Source: Paenibacillus spongiae
GTDB lineage: Bacteria; Bacillota; Bacilli; Paenibacillales; Paenibacillaceae
DNA length: 64,000 bases
Direction of reading: 5' to 3'
Assembly: GCF_024734895.1 (NCBI RefSeq)
Contig: NZ_CP091430.1
Span: 3,862,501-3,926,500 of the forward strand
The notes under the pieces are model-generated. The model made no database searches. It worked only from the letters and a program-made list of their open reading frames with translations, and had not been told where the DNA came from. The translations under genes and the position numbers were made by a program. Positions within the stretch are counted from its first letter, which is position 1; each line of letters begins with the position of its first letter. Positions 52,281-62,009 of the stretch are shown here, in pieces.

Positions 52281-52475
52281 ATGTTCTATGTTTTCTACTG
52301 TATATACCAAGCTCCGTCTTTCTGGCGCTTCCCACTAGTTTGCAGGACGGGGATTCTATCATTATGCACATATCCCAAAACTGGTCCGCTCCGCATTCGG
52401 ATCGACGGCAAAAAAAGTAATGTGCTATACTAAAATTATACATTTCTAATGAATATTTAAAAGGAGTACTACAAA

Positions 52476-53528
52476 ATGGAATGCAATAACGATGCAAAAC
52501 AATTGTCCGATATTCGCAATTTATTTGAGGGAATGAAAGGGCATAACTTTGGATTGCCAGATTGCATAAAATTTATTTTGGAACGAGTAGGAGGGCATGA
52601 AGAACTTGATTTTTGGAATATTGCCGCGATTACCGGAGATACCGTCGCGCAGATTTACAATCATAATCTGACTACCCGCTGTGAATATTGCGTGTCAGGG
52701 TATTTAGCGGGGCCTGAACATATAGCGTATGTTTTCGACGTGCTCGGTTATAGTCATGAATACGTTAAAGCCGGGCGAATCATCGTCGATAAGACTAATT
52801 ATCTGCGGAAAATAGTAGAATATATCAACAAAGGTGTTCCGATTCTTGTTAAATCAAATCTTAACGATATACCGGAATGGGAATCTGACGTAGGGACATA
52901 TATCCTTATTGTCGGATACGAAAACGGCGGGCAAACGTTGAAATTGCTTATACATGACACCATTACAATCGACTATGAAATTAATGATGAAAATAAGTTG
53001 GATTTGATTTTTATCGGAGAAAAACAACGCGAGGTTTCACTTCAGGAAATATATCTTAAGGTAATTAAGAAAATGCCGCATTGGCTAACCCTGCCGGAAC
53101 GTAACGGTATGTTTTTCGGTGCTTCGGCATACCGCGTATGGGCTGACGACATTGAAGCCGGTCGATTCGAGGATGAAAGCCTTGGATTATGGGAAAACTA
53201 CGGCGTTTATGTCTGTAACCTTGCCACAAGCGGAGGAGAGCCTACATACATCTTTAGACAACTCGCGGATATGAATCCTGCATATTCGGAGTTGGTACTA
53301 TTAGGCGAAAAAATACAAAAGCTGCTGCCAGCTGAAACACCTTCGGGCGGAAGGAGCCTTTTGTGGATCCAATTGGAAGAACTGGGCGGTGGGATGAATA
53401 TGGGTGATGTCAAAACTACTATGCGTGATAAAGAAAAACGTTCCAAAGTCGCCGCCGCTCTCCGTGATTACGCGGAACGGCTCGACCAAGCGCTTGAGTT
53501 GTTGAAAGAAGGATTACGTAGATTATAA
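52476..53528 (+). CDS. BtrH/C39-peptidase-like orphan protein
   Basis: 350 residues, ATG behind AAAAGGAG. N-terminal half has a pattern like the BtrH N-terminal/papain-like fold (GLPDCIKFILERVGGHEELD with Cys near the start; ITGDTVAQIYN; GVPILVKSNLNDIPEW; GTYILIVGYENGGQTLKLLI). In butirosin synthesis BtrH transfers an acyl side chain. The C-terminal half is helical. The match is weak, so the assignment is tentative. Adjacent to an exporter but separated by a terminator. Confidence 0.6.
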   Translation: MECNNDAKQLSDIRNLFEGMKGHNFGLPDCIKFILERVGGHEELDFWNIAAITGDTVAQIYNHNLTTRCEYCVSGYLAGPEHIAYVFDVLGYSHEYVKAGRIIVDKTNYLRKIVEYINKGVPILVKSNLNDIPEWESDVGTYILIVGYENGGQTLKLLIHDTITIDYEINDENKLDLIFIGEKQREVSLQEIYLKVIKKMPHWLTLPERNGMFFGASAYRVWADDIEAGRFEDESLGLWENYGVYVCNLATSGGEPTYIFRQLADMNPAYSELVLLGEKIQKLLPAETPSGGRSLLWIQLEELGGGMNMGDVKTTMRDKEKRSKVAAALRDYAERLDQALELLKEGLRRL

Positions 53529-53838
53529 GCAAATTGTGGTGGGTTATTATCCTTGCAGCCAGTACATAAGTATTGCAATTTGGGGACAACTCGTACAATG
53601 TCGGCTGTTGTAGCAGGCGTGGATTGAAACAGCCAGCAGACCGAAACTGATATAATCGTCCAGCGTCGCTGCTACAAAAAGAAAGAACTTGATATTTCTT
53701 GATATTACTGATCAAAAAAAGGACGTTCTATAACCTAATCATTATTTCTCGTCGGTGCTTTCGTTCGGTGGCGATAGGATAGCGTTATTTAAAACCAGCA
53801 AGCAATTGTCGGATGACAAGATCATTGTCCGAATGAAG

Positions 53839-53861
53839 TCCGCGTAAATCGCGGCTTTTTT
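53839..53861 (+). terminator. Short terminator
   Basis: CCGCG-TAAAT-CGCGG followed by a run of six T. Confidence 0.7.
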
Positions 53862-53902
53862 GTTTTATCATAGGTTTACTTGACAATGTTGACGTCATAT
53901 AA

Positions 53903-53920
53903 TTAATCGTACATGATTAA
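53903..53920 (+). promoter_or_regulatory. Palindrome TTAATC-N6-GATTAA ahead of the GntR gene
   Basis: A perfect 6-bp dyad with a 6-bp spacer lies 32 bp before the GntR pseudogene start and next to TATAAT (53897-53902). It suits an autoregulatory GntR/FadR operator. Confidence 0.45.
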
Positions 53921-53951
53921 GCATTTTACCTTCGAAGGTCGGCGATAACTG

Positions 53952-54625
53952 ATGGCTACGTTAAACCGGTACGTGTTGACGGACGAACTTCATGCCCTGC
54001 TTAAAGAGCGTATTCTGTCGCACAAGCTGCAGCCAAGCTAGAAAATCAATATCGATCAGCTGCCAAGGGAGCTCGAGGTTAGCAATATTCCGATCCGTGA
54101 GGCGCTTTCGCGGCTCGTAGCAGAAGGGCTTGTCCGAATGGTCCCCTTCAAGGGCATGTTTGTCGCAGACATGACGGTGGAGGAGCTGGACGAGATTTAT
54201 GAAATCCGCCTTCATCTGGAATGCGCTGCGGTAGAGAAAGCAGTATCGGCTGTTTCTGAACAGGAATTGAAGAATCTGATGGAGCGGCTGAAGAGGCGGA
54301 GAAGTGCCTCGACCAAGGAGATAGAGCGATAGAGGCCAAGCTAGGGCTGGTTACGAAGATGAACGACGACCTGCATGGCATGATTTTGCGGTATTGCGGC
54401 AACCGTACGATGGAGGAGCTCATTACGATGTATATCGAGCGAATCCTAAGGTATTTAAGCTTCATCAAGCAGGAGCTGGATTCGGGTATCTTAGCGAAGG
54501 AATGCCAGGAGCATATCGCTATCGCACAAAGCATGCTAGCCCGTGACCGCAATGCGGCGGTTTCTCAAATGAGGCGGCATTTAACAGAATCGCATCAGCG
54601 TACAAAACAGCTTATTCAAGCTTGA
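53952..54625 (+). pseudogene. GntR/FadR-family regulator with a stop and a frameshift
   Basis: The winged-helix domain reads RYVLTDELHALLKERILSHK, a TAG at 54039, then INIDQLPRELEVSNIPIREA and LSRLVAEGLV. The FCD effector domain begins TVEELDEIYEIRLHLECAAV. Near 54290 a one-base loss shifts the frame; the rest (AEKCLDQGD, then MNDDLHGMILRYCGNRTMEE to ESHQRTKQLIQA) continues in the next frame to 54625. Both lesions break the gene. Confidence 0.85.
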
Positions 54626-54667
54626 CGGGTATCCCAGCAAGGTTTTTTTGTCCTGTCTCCCTTAATT

Positions 54668-55167
54668 GTCCAATCCGGCTTTACCGGCGTCAACATCAAG
54701 GTTGGCAAGCCGGAACCGCGCGAGGATTACGACCGCTGCAAGGCAGTGCGTCAGCGATCGGTGACGACGTCATTTTTATGATCGACGTGAATCAGCAGTG
54801 GAACATCAATACGGCGATGACATGGGGCAAGAGACTGGAAGAGTTCGATCTGTATTGGCTGGAGGAGCCGCTTAACCCTGACGATGTGCTGAATCATCGC
54901 AAATTGGCCGATGCCTTAAATGTGCCGATCGCGCTTGGAGAGCATGTATACAGCAAGTACGCATTTCGCGATTACATCCATCAAGGAGCGGTCGAGTATG
55001 TACAAGTCGATGTGACGCGAGTAGGGAGCATTACCGAATGGCAGCAGGTAGCTGGGCTTGCGGCTTCGTACGATTTGCCAATATGGGATCGGCAAAAGCC
55101 GTCGCAGCGGAAACAACCATACTCGTTCCATGACCGTTACGGCACGGCCTGGTGTCGGAGGACATAA
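54668..55167 (+). pseudogene. Decayed mandelate racemase / sugar-acid dehydratase (enolase superfamily)
   Basis: GFTGVNIKVGKPEPREDYDR carries the catalytic KxGK-type lysine; after a frameshift near 54750 the sequence continues IGDDVIFMIDVNQQWNINTA, LEEFDLYWLEEPLNPDD and VPIALGEHVYSKYAFRDYIH with enolase-superfamily metal ligands. The N-terminal capping domain is missing and the end is scrambled (PIWDRQKPSQRKQ). With the broken GntR gene it is the relic of a sugar-acid catabolic operon. Confidence 0.8.
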
Positions 55168-55227
55168 ACATATATCGATTGTATCGGTTTACTCTCATCC
55201 TACAACTCTCAATGAATAATACTCAAC

Positions 55228-55292
55228 GCGGTGGGTGCAGCGCCGCGGCGGTCTGCTCCCTGCATAATGTTATTCTGCCCATTCGTTTAACA
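55228..55292 (-). repeat. Diverged structured repeat in reverse orientation
   Basis: Read on the minus strand: TTAAACGAATGGGCAGAATA then AC (right-block-like), followed by a GC-rich centre GGGAGCAGACCGCCGCGGCG. It is the only copy seen on the minus strand and is uncertain. Confidence 0.4.
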
Positions 55293-55324
55293 AAAAGTGG
55301 AGGTATGTTCCGATCATCTTCAAA

Positions 55325-55358
55325 AGAGGCGTAACGGTATAATACCGTCGCCTTTTTT
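55325..55358 (+). terminator. Terminator hairpin
   Basis: AGGCG...CGCCT with inner ACGGT/ACCGT arms forms a stem followed by six T. Confidence 0.7.
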
Positions 55359-55649
55359 GAGTAATCGATTAATGTTTGGTCCGTCCCTGATTTTGTTATA
55401 TAGGCGGCAGTATGGATTTTGGTCTTGAGATAATACTCCGAGAAGCTCTGCTGATGTTGGATCCTGCCAGTAAAGAAGCAACGGATAAAATAATTCAAAT
55501 TACTGAAGAAACGTTTATAAAGCATGGCGAGAATGGTTTTCGATGTCGTAACTATCACCTATGCTTTATTGAGCTCCCTCGAAATGATTCAGTTTCCTCA
55601 TTATCGAATACGCTTTCATTTTGTTCGTTGTGGAAAGGAATGATTATCG
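55359..55649. other. Leader region of the YesN-like regulator
   Basis: 290 bp. A frame from 55412 has coding-like residues (LREALLMLDPASKEATDKII then QITEETFIKHGENGF) but no ribosome binding site, and its later part overlaps the regulator. No promoter is assigned. Confidence 0.35.
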
Positions 55650-57872
55650 TTGAAAAGCTGGCACTACCGTTTGACCCGGGACTCCAATATTGTGATGAAG
55701 CTGTTACGGATCACGATTATAGTGCTGTTGTTTCTAATTATTTTCGCTTATATAAATAATTTGTATTTTATAAAAGTGGTCGAGAGGGAGATTCAGGCAT
55801 CCAACAAGAAGGAACTGGCCAGCATCGTCAATATGACCCATGACACGATGGAGTCTATCAAACGAATTATGTATCAATATACGTATGATCGCTCCATCGT
55901 TTCTCTCTCCTATACGAAAAAATACGACGCAGATACCTACATGAAGCTGGTGAATGTGCGCAGCAATATACGCAGCTTCAAGAATGCCCGGAGCGATATC
56001 CATGATATTTTTATTCGTTTCAAGCAGTCGGAATTTGTGCTCGGGACAGAAGGGCTCATGTCGACCAGAGTGTTTTATGAGAAGCTGGACGAGGAGTCCA
56101 AGAGAACGGTACGCTCAATGTCTGAGGACAGAACCAATCAGGGGAAGGTCATGCTGCAGCCCATCAGCTATATGAGCGCCCAAGCAAATATGTATCTGTA
56201 TTCACTGCGGGATATGGCAATTTACGTCGTTACGGACAGAGAGGCGGAGAATCGGGCGATAGAATCGGCTACCTCCCGGGATGATACGAAGGTTCTTGTA
56301 CTGGACCGGGAATTGAATATCGTATCAGGGACGGAGCACGATCTGCGCTTTGTCTCCAAACCGGCATCCCTGGACGAAGTGGTCGACATCCTGGAACGTC
56401 GTTCTACAGACAGTTTATATACGTTCCTGACCAGCAGCTCCGATCATTTCCACTTTATTATTGGTCATACGGATAGTGTGGCTGCCCAGAAAAATCAGCA
56501 GATCAACAATTATACGGTCCTGCTGCTGACTGTATTTATGGTGTTCTGTCTGCTGCTGTTCATGCTCATGAATGCGGAAGTATACCGGCCCCTGCGCAAT
56601 GTGCTGGGCAAATTGAATATTGGTGGCCAGGGCAGTGCTTGGGTGACGAATGAGTATGCACTGCTCGATCAGGCGATATCAAGCCTTCAAGAGGAGCTGC
56701 ATTCTGTAGGTGGATACCTGAAGAAACACGAGAAGCTCGTGCAGGAGAGCTTTCTGAACAAACTGATGCTGGGTCACGAGTTGGATCATGAATTGAAGAA
56801 TATGCTTTACGCGGCAGAGACCAGACAGCACTATCTGGTGGTTACCGTTATTCTGGAGGATGGAGAAGGCCATCATGCTGTGGGAGCGGTAAGGCAATTC
56901 GAATATTTGCTGGGCTCCTCCTTCACCTTCACGACCATCAATATGTACGCCAAGGAGCGCACCTATTTTGTCCAGGTTGACCCTGCCGTAGAGGTTGCCG
57001 CTGCTCTCATTGAGAAGCTCAAGGTCTGGCATGCTCCCGGTCTGTTCATGATCATGGGGGTAAGCAATCTGTACACAGAACTGGATGACCTGCGGGAAGC
57101 GTATGAGGAGAGTCGTTCTGTATTCCACAGACAGCAAGTTATGCAGCTGGACGAAGGAGGGTGGAGCATTGGCTTTGCGACTGTAGACGATGACCTGCAG
57201 GAGGAAGGCTCCTTCGATCTGAATATCCAGGAGGAGAAACAGCTGATGATGCTAGTCACAAGCGGGGATGCTGAGGCTATTCCACGCCTTTTGACGAAAT
57301 TATGGGCCAAAAACAAGAGCAAATCCATCTTCCGGCAGCATGAGATGCATTACTATTTGTTGAATCTGTATGTCATTATGCTCAATAGCCGGGAAGGACA
57401 GCGGGATGAAGGCTCGCAGCAGCAGATCAGCGCTTTTATCCGCTATTATCGCGATATTTTTAATGTCTCCCTGATGAACCGGCTGCTTATTGAGCGGTTT
57501 GTTGATTTGTCAGGGCAGTACGCTGACGAGAAGACAAATTTGAAGCAGATTATTATCGATTACATCGAACAGAATTACATGCATGATGTCTATCTGGATC
57601 GGGTGGCAGATGAGGTGAAGCTGTCGTACACTTATGTCTCCCATTACTTCAAGAAAGCTACGGGGATGAACTTCATTGATTATGTACGCCAGGTGCGGGT
57701 CGAGAAAGCGAAGCTGCTGCTGACCGAACAGAATTTGTCGGTGAATGAGACCGCGCTCTCGGTCGGCTTCGAATCGGCGAATACTTTCATACGCACCTTC
57801 AAGAAGATCGTGGGCATCACGCCCGGAGAGTTCAGGAAGCTAGCCCACGAGCTGGGCGAGCCCATGAAATGA
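55650..57872 (+). CDS. Membrane-bound AraC-family regulator (YesN/YesM-like sensor architecture)
   Basis: 740 residues from TTG at 55650 (AAAGGAATG upstream). TM1 (~18-40; ITIIVLLFLIIFAYI), a ~240-residue extracellular sensing domain, TM2 (~290-312; TVLLLTVFMVFCLLLFMLM), a helical linker, a degenerate middle domain and a C-terminal AraC double HTH (DRVADEVKLSYTYVSHYFKK; NETALSVGFESANTFIRTFK). It lies directly upstream of a LplB-YtcP-LipO type importer and probably activates it on sensing a saccharide outside. Confidence 0.92.
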   Translation: MKSWHYRLTRDSNIVMKLLRITIIVLLFLIIFAYINNLYFIKVVEREIQASNKKELASIVNMTHDTMESIKRIMYQYTYDRSIVSLSYTKKYDADTYMKLVNVRSNIRSFKNARSDIHDIFIRFKQSEFVLGTEGLMSTRVFYEKLDEESKRTVRSMSEDRTNQGKVMLQPISYMSAQANMYLYSLRDMAIYVVTDREAENRAIESATSRDDTKVLVLDRELNIVSGTEHDLRFVSKPASLDEVVDILERRSTDSLYTFLTSSSDHFHFIIGHTDSVAAQKNQQINNYTVLLLTVFMVFCLLLFMLMNAEVYRPLRNVLGKLNIGGQGSAWVTNEYALLDQAISSLQEELHSVGGYLKKHEKLVQESFLNKLMLGHELDHELKNMLYAAETRQHYLVVTVILEDGEGHHAVGAVRQFEYLLGSSFTFTTINMYAKERTYFVQVDPAVEVAAALIEKLKVWHAPGLFMIMGVSNLYTELDDLREAYEESRSVFHRQQVMQLDEGGWSIGFATVDDDLQEEGSFDLNIQEEKQLMMLVTSGDAEAIPRLLTKLWAKNKSKSIFRQHEMHYYLLNLYVIMLNSREGQRDEGSQQQISAFIRYYRDIFNVSLMNRLLIERFVDLSGQYADEKTNLKQIIIDYIEQNYMHDVYLDRVADEVKLSYTYVSHYFKKATGMNFIDYVRQVRVEKAKLLLTEQNLSVNETALSVGFESANTFIRTFKKIVGITPGEFRKLAHELGEPMK

Positions 57873-58192
57873 TGGGCAGCGATGTCCTTCTGTCCAATCG
57901 CATACCATGGTCAATCAAGCAGTCTTGGTCCTGTAAGTGCTGGACCGGGGCTGTTTTTTGTCTGTACCGATCTACCATTTTTGTGATACCCCTTCATAAA
58001 ATCTGATGATTGACCTTCACAAAGTCAATGCTGGCAAGGTTTTGGTGGATGTCATATCCTACAAAAATATGATTACCAGGCCACACAAAATCGGACGATT
58101 GTTTCCTATTTGGGGGCGATGCTACGATGGCGATACATCTGAATGATACCCTGGACAAATGAAAATCTGCCCCTGAAAGGAGGTGAAGGTTT
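57873..58192. other. Intergenic region: terminator then promoter region of the importer
   Basis: 320 bp. After the terminator (57920-57959) a dyad ATTGAC-N9-GTCAAT (58009-58029) may be a regulator site. AAAGGAGGTGA precedes the permease start. No gene. Confidence 0.5.
57920..57959 (+). terminator. Terminator of the YesN-like regulator
   Basis: CAGTCTTGGTCC pairs fully (G-U allowed) with GGACCGGGGCTG across a 10-nt loop, followed by six T. Confidence 0.85.
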
Positions 58193-59164
58193 TTGAAAAT
58201 GGTAGCGGTTCCAAATAGGGGGGAAGCCCCTCGTAAAGTGCAGTCTGCACAGCAGCGTACAGGAAAGTCGATCTGGAAACGATTGCTTCAGCAACGGGTG
58301 CTGATCCTGATGGTCTTGCCGGCCATGTTGATCACCTTTATTTTTCATTACATTCCGCTCACTGGAATTGTTATTGCTTTCAAGAAGTATAGCGTAGCGA
58401 AAGGCATTTGGGGGAGCGACTGGGTAGGGCTGAGATGGTTTGAGATGTTCTTCAAAAACCCTTTTAGCCCGCGCATTCTGAAAAATACATTCCTGCTCGG
58501 GGTCTATAGCTTCCTCTGGACGTTTCCGGCACCGATTGTGCTTGCGCTGCTGTTCAATGAGATCAAGCACAGTTGGTTCAAGCGGCTTGCGCAAACGATT
58601 TCCTACCTGCCGCATTTTATTTCTACCATTATTATTGTAGGTATGCTGAAGGTGTTTGCTTCTGAGACGGGGTTGTTTAATGAAGTTGTTTCCTGGTTCG
58701 GACAGATGCCTATCCAGTTTTTCGCTGAGCCTGGCTGGTTCCGGACGTTGTTCATCGGCTCGAGCTTGTGGCAAGGTATCGGCTGGGGCACAATCATTTA
58801 TTTGGCCGCTCTGGCAGGTGTTTCGAATGAGCTATATGAAGCTGCAACGATTGATGGAGCTACCAGATGGAAGAAGGTTTGGCATATTACGATCCCAGCT
58901 ATTATGCCAACCGTAACGCTGCTGTTCATTCTCAGCATTGGCGGCATCATGGGGGCTGATGTACAGAAAGTCCTGCTGATGTACAGTCCATTGACTTATG
59001 AGACGGCTGACGTATTGGATACTTATATTTTCCGTGAAGGTATCGAGGGTGGACAATATAGCTACACGGCTGCTATTGGTCTATTAACCTCGCTCATTTC
59101 ATTCTTCCTGTTATATCTGACTAACTGGATCAGCAGGAAGGTTTCGGAAAATAGCTTGTGGTAA
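58193..59164 (+). CDS. Sugar ABC transporter permease, LplB type
   Basis: 323 residues from TTG at 58193 behind AAAGGAGGTGA (ATG at 58199 is possible). Six membrane segments with FHYIPLTGIVIAFKKYSVAK near the N-terminus and EAATIDGATRWKKVWHITIP as EAA loop, typical of LplB proteins. Forms the channel with the next gene for import of an oligosaccharide bound by the lipoprotein at 60109. Confidence 0.93.
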   Translation: MKMVAVPNRGEAPRKVQSAQQRTGKSIWKRLLQQRVLILMVLPAMLITFIFHYIPLTGIVIAFKKYSVAKGIWGSDWVGLRWFEMFFKNPFSPRILKNTFLLGVYSFLWTFPAPIVLALLFNEIKHSWFKRLAQTISYLPHFISTIIIVGMLKVFASETGLFNEVVSWFGQMPIQFFAEPGWFRTLFIGSSLWQGIGWGTIIYLAALAGVSNELYEAATIDGATRWKKVWHITIPAIMPTVTLLFILSIGGIMGADVQKVLLMYSPLTYETADVLDTYIFREGIEGGQYSYTAAIGLLTSLISFFLLYLTNWISRKVSENSLW

Positions 59165-59177
59165 AGGAGTCAGGACG

Positions 59178-60068
59178 ATGCGATATAAAGAATCGATCTT
59201 AAGCCGTCTATTCGACGTCGCCAACTACACATTTATAGTTGTGATGATGATTGTGATGATTTATCCGTTGATCAACGTGCTGTCGATTTCGCTCAGTACT
59301 CCGAGTGCGATCGTGGCTGGCAAGGTCGGCTGGCTGCCGAAGGGGTTTAATCTGGAAGGATATAAATACTTGTTCGAGGACGGGGAAATTTTCAGGGCTT
59401 ATCGTAATACGATCCTGTATGCAGGTGTCGGGACGTTCATTACGCTGGCACTCACTTCTCTGGCAGCCTATACGCTGGCAATCCGTGAATTTGTGCTCCG
59501 CAAATTTGCAACCGTATATTGGGCAGTTACGATGTTTATCGGAGGCGGATTGATTCCAACTTTTTTGGTCATCAAAAATCTGGGTATGATGAATACATTT
59601 TGGGTGATGGTCATTCCAGGAGCGATCGGGGCATTCACGGTCTTTGTTTTCCGGACTTTCTTTCAGGAGCTACCTGTAGAACTTCGTGAAAGCGCCTATA
59701 TGGATGGGGCGAATGATTTCGTCATCTGGTACAAGGTCACGCTCCCGTTATCGAAGGCGCTGCTTGCCACCTTTGCCCTGTTTACGATCGTGGGCCATTG
59801 GAATAGTTGGTTCAATGCTTTGCTCTACTTGAAGGACTCCGATTTGCACCCGCTGCAAATGTATTTGCGCCGGATCGTAGTCGAGGAAAATCTTGGATCC
59901 GGTTACACAGATGGCGAAATCCAGGCCCTCCTGGCGAGCAACAGGATGAATCCGAAAAATCTGCAGATGGCAGCGGTCATGGTTGCCATGGCGCCGATCT
60001 TGTTCATCTATCCTTTTATTCAGCGCTATTTTGTTAAAGGGGTCATGATAGGTTCGATTAAAGGTTGA
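59178..60068 (+). CDS. Sugar ABC transporter permease, YtcP type
   Basis: 296 residues, ATG behind AAAGGAGTC. Six membrane segments (MIYPLINVLSISLSTPSAIV near the N-terminus) and EAA loop ESAYMDGANDFVIWYKVTLP. Partner of the LplB-type permease, 13 bp downstream of it. Confidence 0.93.
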   Translation: MRYKESILSRLFDVANYTFIVVMMIVMIYPLINVLSISLSTPSAIVAGKVGWLPKGFNLEGYKYLFEDGEIFRAYRNTILYAGVGTFITLALTSLAAYTLAIREFVLRKFATVYWAVTMFIGGGLIPTFLVIKNLGMMNTFWVMVIPGAIGAFTVFVFRTFFQELPVELRESAYMDGANDFVIWYKVTLPLSKALLATFALFTIVGHWNSWFNALLYLKDSDLHPLQMYLRRIVVEENLGSGYTDGEIQALLASNRMNPKNLQMAAVMVAMAPILFIYPFIQRYFVKGVMIGSIKG

Positions 60069-60108
60069 CTGCATAACAAGATAAGATATCGAAGGAGGGT
60101 TTGTGTTC

Positions 60109-61761
60109 ATGAGAAAGCGGTTAGGGATCTCGCTGGTAGTGGCACTATTCGCGCTAATGGCTGTGTTGAGCGGCTGCAGTTCGGATGACGGGGGCAATGG
60201 GGGGAAGGAAAGCGGAGCAGCTGAAGGCAGCGGGGAAAAACCGAAGGTGCTGAATCTGACCGTGTACAATCCGATATTCTCCAAGTCGCCATTGGGCACT
60301 CAGGTGCAAGAGAAGTGGCAGGAAATGATGGAGGAGTACCTTGGAGTGAAGCTGGACATTACGTGGGAGGAAGCACCCTTCGGGGATTATAATGAGAAAA
60401 TGCCGACTTATATCGCCGGTGGTGACTTTGCAGACGTCTTTGGCATTGCCGACATCGGCAAGGTGCACGATCTGGGCGACAGCGGGCAGCTGCTTAACCT
60501 GAAGGACTATATGGACCAGATGCCAAACTATAAGAAGTATCTTGACAGCGATCCGTATGGCGAGAAAAAGGTGGCTTCTACCGAAGGAGGCATATATGGC
60601 TTCGTCGATGGGAGTGAAGGAAATCATAATGGAACTCAGGCTGTCTTTGGGGTTCGCTTCGATATCTTACAAAAGCATGATCTGAAGCCGCCGACGACCT
60701 TCGATGAAATGTTTACGGTAGCGAAGAAACTGAAGGAGCTCTATCCGGATTCCTATCCGCTGACGAATGTGTACGGTGGCACGGCTATTATCGATCATCT
60801 GCTTACTATGAATCATTCAGGCACCGGTGTATTCTTTAATGGTGAGAAATTCGTGTACGGACCACTGGCCGATGATGGTCGCTTCAAGGGCGTCATCGAA
60901 TATTTGCACAAGTTTTATGCCGAAGGGCTGCTGGATCCGGAGTATGCGATCAATACCGGCGAACAATCCATTGCCAAGATGCTGAGTGGCAAAAACTTCA
61001 TCACTCCCTTCGTCTATGGACTGGATTTGAAGGAAAAGCTGAACAATAACGCTGAGCATCCTGAGGTTGTATGGGGCCTCATTCCGCATCCGAAAAACCT
61101 GCAGGGTGAGGTTTCGTGGAAGATTGGTTCCCAGAAAGAGGGCAAGGTACTTTCCTCCTGGTACAGTACGGTCATTTCGGCGAAAACCAAGAATCCCGAG
61201 CTGGTCGTCAAAATGCTGGACTACCAGTTTTCAGATGAAATGGTCGAACTGGCTAACTGGGGCATTGAAGGTGTAACCTTCACGAAAGAGGGGGACAAGA
61301 AAACGTTTAAGCCGGAAATTTTGCAAGCGGCCTCAGCTATGCAGGAGCTGGCCAAATACGGTGTGAACATGTCGATGAGTGTCCGCTCGGGCATCCAGTT
61401 TATTCCTCAGCAGAAGGAAGCGGAAATTCCACTGACGCAGACGGTTCCTGCTTATGTGGATGGCGAATATATGGATAGAAACTACTGGCTGTACACGGAT
61501 GAGGCAAACGGCAAAGAGTCGATCTCGCCTGGAGACAGTGTGAACATGCCGCCACTTGTCTTCACTGAAGACGAGAAGCTGGAGATGAGCAGTATCCTGA
61601 CGCCGATGGCGACCTTTGTTGAGGAGTCCATCACAAAGTTTATCGCTGGCAAGATGCCGATGGACCAGTGGGACAAATTTGTTTCCGACTTGAAGGCTAT
61701 GGGTGACATCGATACAGTTCTGAAGCTTTACAATGATCGTTATCAGGAGGTTAAGAAATAA
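60109..61761 (+). CDS. Extracellular sugar-binding lipoprotein, LipO type
   Basis: 550 residues from ATG at 60109, which sits ~9 bp behind GAAGGAGGG; the GTG at 60103 is too close. Signal peptide with lipobox VLSGC (Cys ~22), a Gly/Ser/Glu linker, then a family 1 solute-binding fold (KWQEMMEEYLGVKLDITWEE, ADVFGIADIG, CGT-like C-terminal FIAGKMPMDQWDKFVSDLKA). Binds the substrate of the two permeases. Ends with a strong terminator; no ATPase gene. Confidence 0.93.
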   Translation: MRKRLGISLVVALFALMAVLSGCSSDDGGNGGKESGAAEGSGEKPKVLNLTVYNPIFSKSPLGTQVQEKWQEMMEEYLGVKLDITWEEAPFGDYNEKMPTYIAGGDFADVFGIADIGKVHDLGDSGQLLNLKDYMDQMPNYKKYLDSDPYGEKKVASTEGGIYGFVDGSEGNHNGTQAVFGVRFDILQKHDLKPPTTFDEMFTVAKKLKELYPDSYPLTNVYGGTAIIDHLLTMNHSGTGVFFNGEKFVYGPLADDGRFKGVIEYLHKFYAEGLLDPEYAINTGEQSIAKMLSGKNFITPFVYGLDLKEKLNNNAEHPEVVWGLIPHPKNLQGEVSWKIGSQKEGKVLSSWYSTVISAKTKNPELVVKMLDYQFSDEMVELANWGIEGVTFTKEGDKKTFKPEILQAASAMQELAKYGVNMSMSVRSGIQFIPQQKEAEIPLTQTVPAYVDGEYMDRNYWLYTDEANGKESISPGDSVNMPPLVFTEDEKLEMSSILTPMATFVEESITKFIAGKMPMDQWDKFVSDLKAMGDIDTVLKLYNDRYQEVKK

Positions 61762-61810
61762 CAGCACAGGCCCGATTATTCCTCAAGGAACAATCGGGTC
61801 TGTGCTGTTT
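61761..61810 (+). terminator. Terminator of the importer operon
   Basis: ACAGCACAGGCCCGATT and AATCGGGTCTGTGCTGT pair over 17 bases (one G-U) and are followed by TTT; the stem begins at the stop codon. Confidence 0.85.
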
Positions 61811-61946
61811 ACTCAAGCCCCACTCGCAACGAATGACAGGTTATAGATGGTTGCGTAGCTTCTGCGCGTGAAATGTTGGCTTTCGGTACGAACATTGAGG
61901 GATTCTTTCCATCAACATGTTACATAGTTAACTTGTATCAAAAAAC

Positions 61947-61993
61947 TTGACACAGTTGTTTCAGAAAGCTAAAGTAAAATGTAACTACTTTAG
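61947..61993 (+). promoter_or_regulatory. Promoter with overlapping operator of the GntR-LacI regulator
   Basis: -35 TTGACA (61947-61952), 17-bp spacer, -10 TAAAGT (61970-61975). A perfect dyad CTAAAGTA-N9-TACTTTAG (61969-61993) covers the -10, suggesting negative autoregulation. Confidence 0.75.
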
Positions 61994-62009
61994 TTGAGGA
62001 GAATGACGA

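Larger units (their letters stand above)
53529..53951. other. Intergenic region with a terminator and a GntR-type palindrome
   Basis: About 420 bp without an intact gene. A short coding-like tail (KQLSDDKIIVRMKSA, stop ~53848) overlaps the terminator at 53839-53861. A palindrome lies at 53903-53920. One CRISPR-repeat-like end (GCGTGGATTGAAAC, ~53618) is isolated. Confidence 0.45.

Noticed and set aside
53610..53630. CRISPR-repeat-like end (GCGTGGATTGAAAC)
   Set aside because: Only one occurrence, with no second repeat or spacer periodicity nearby and no cas genes in the window.
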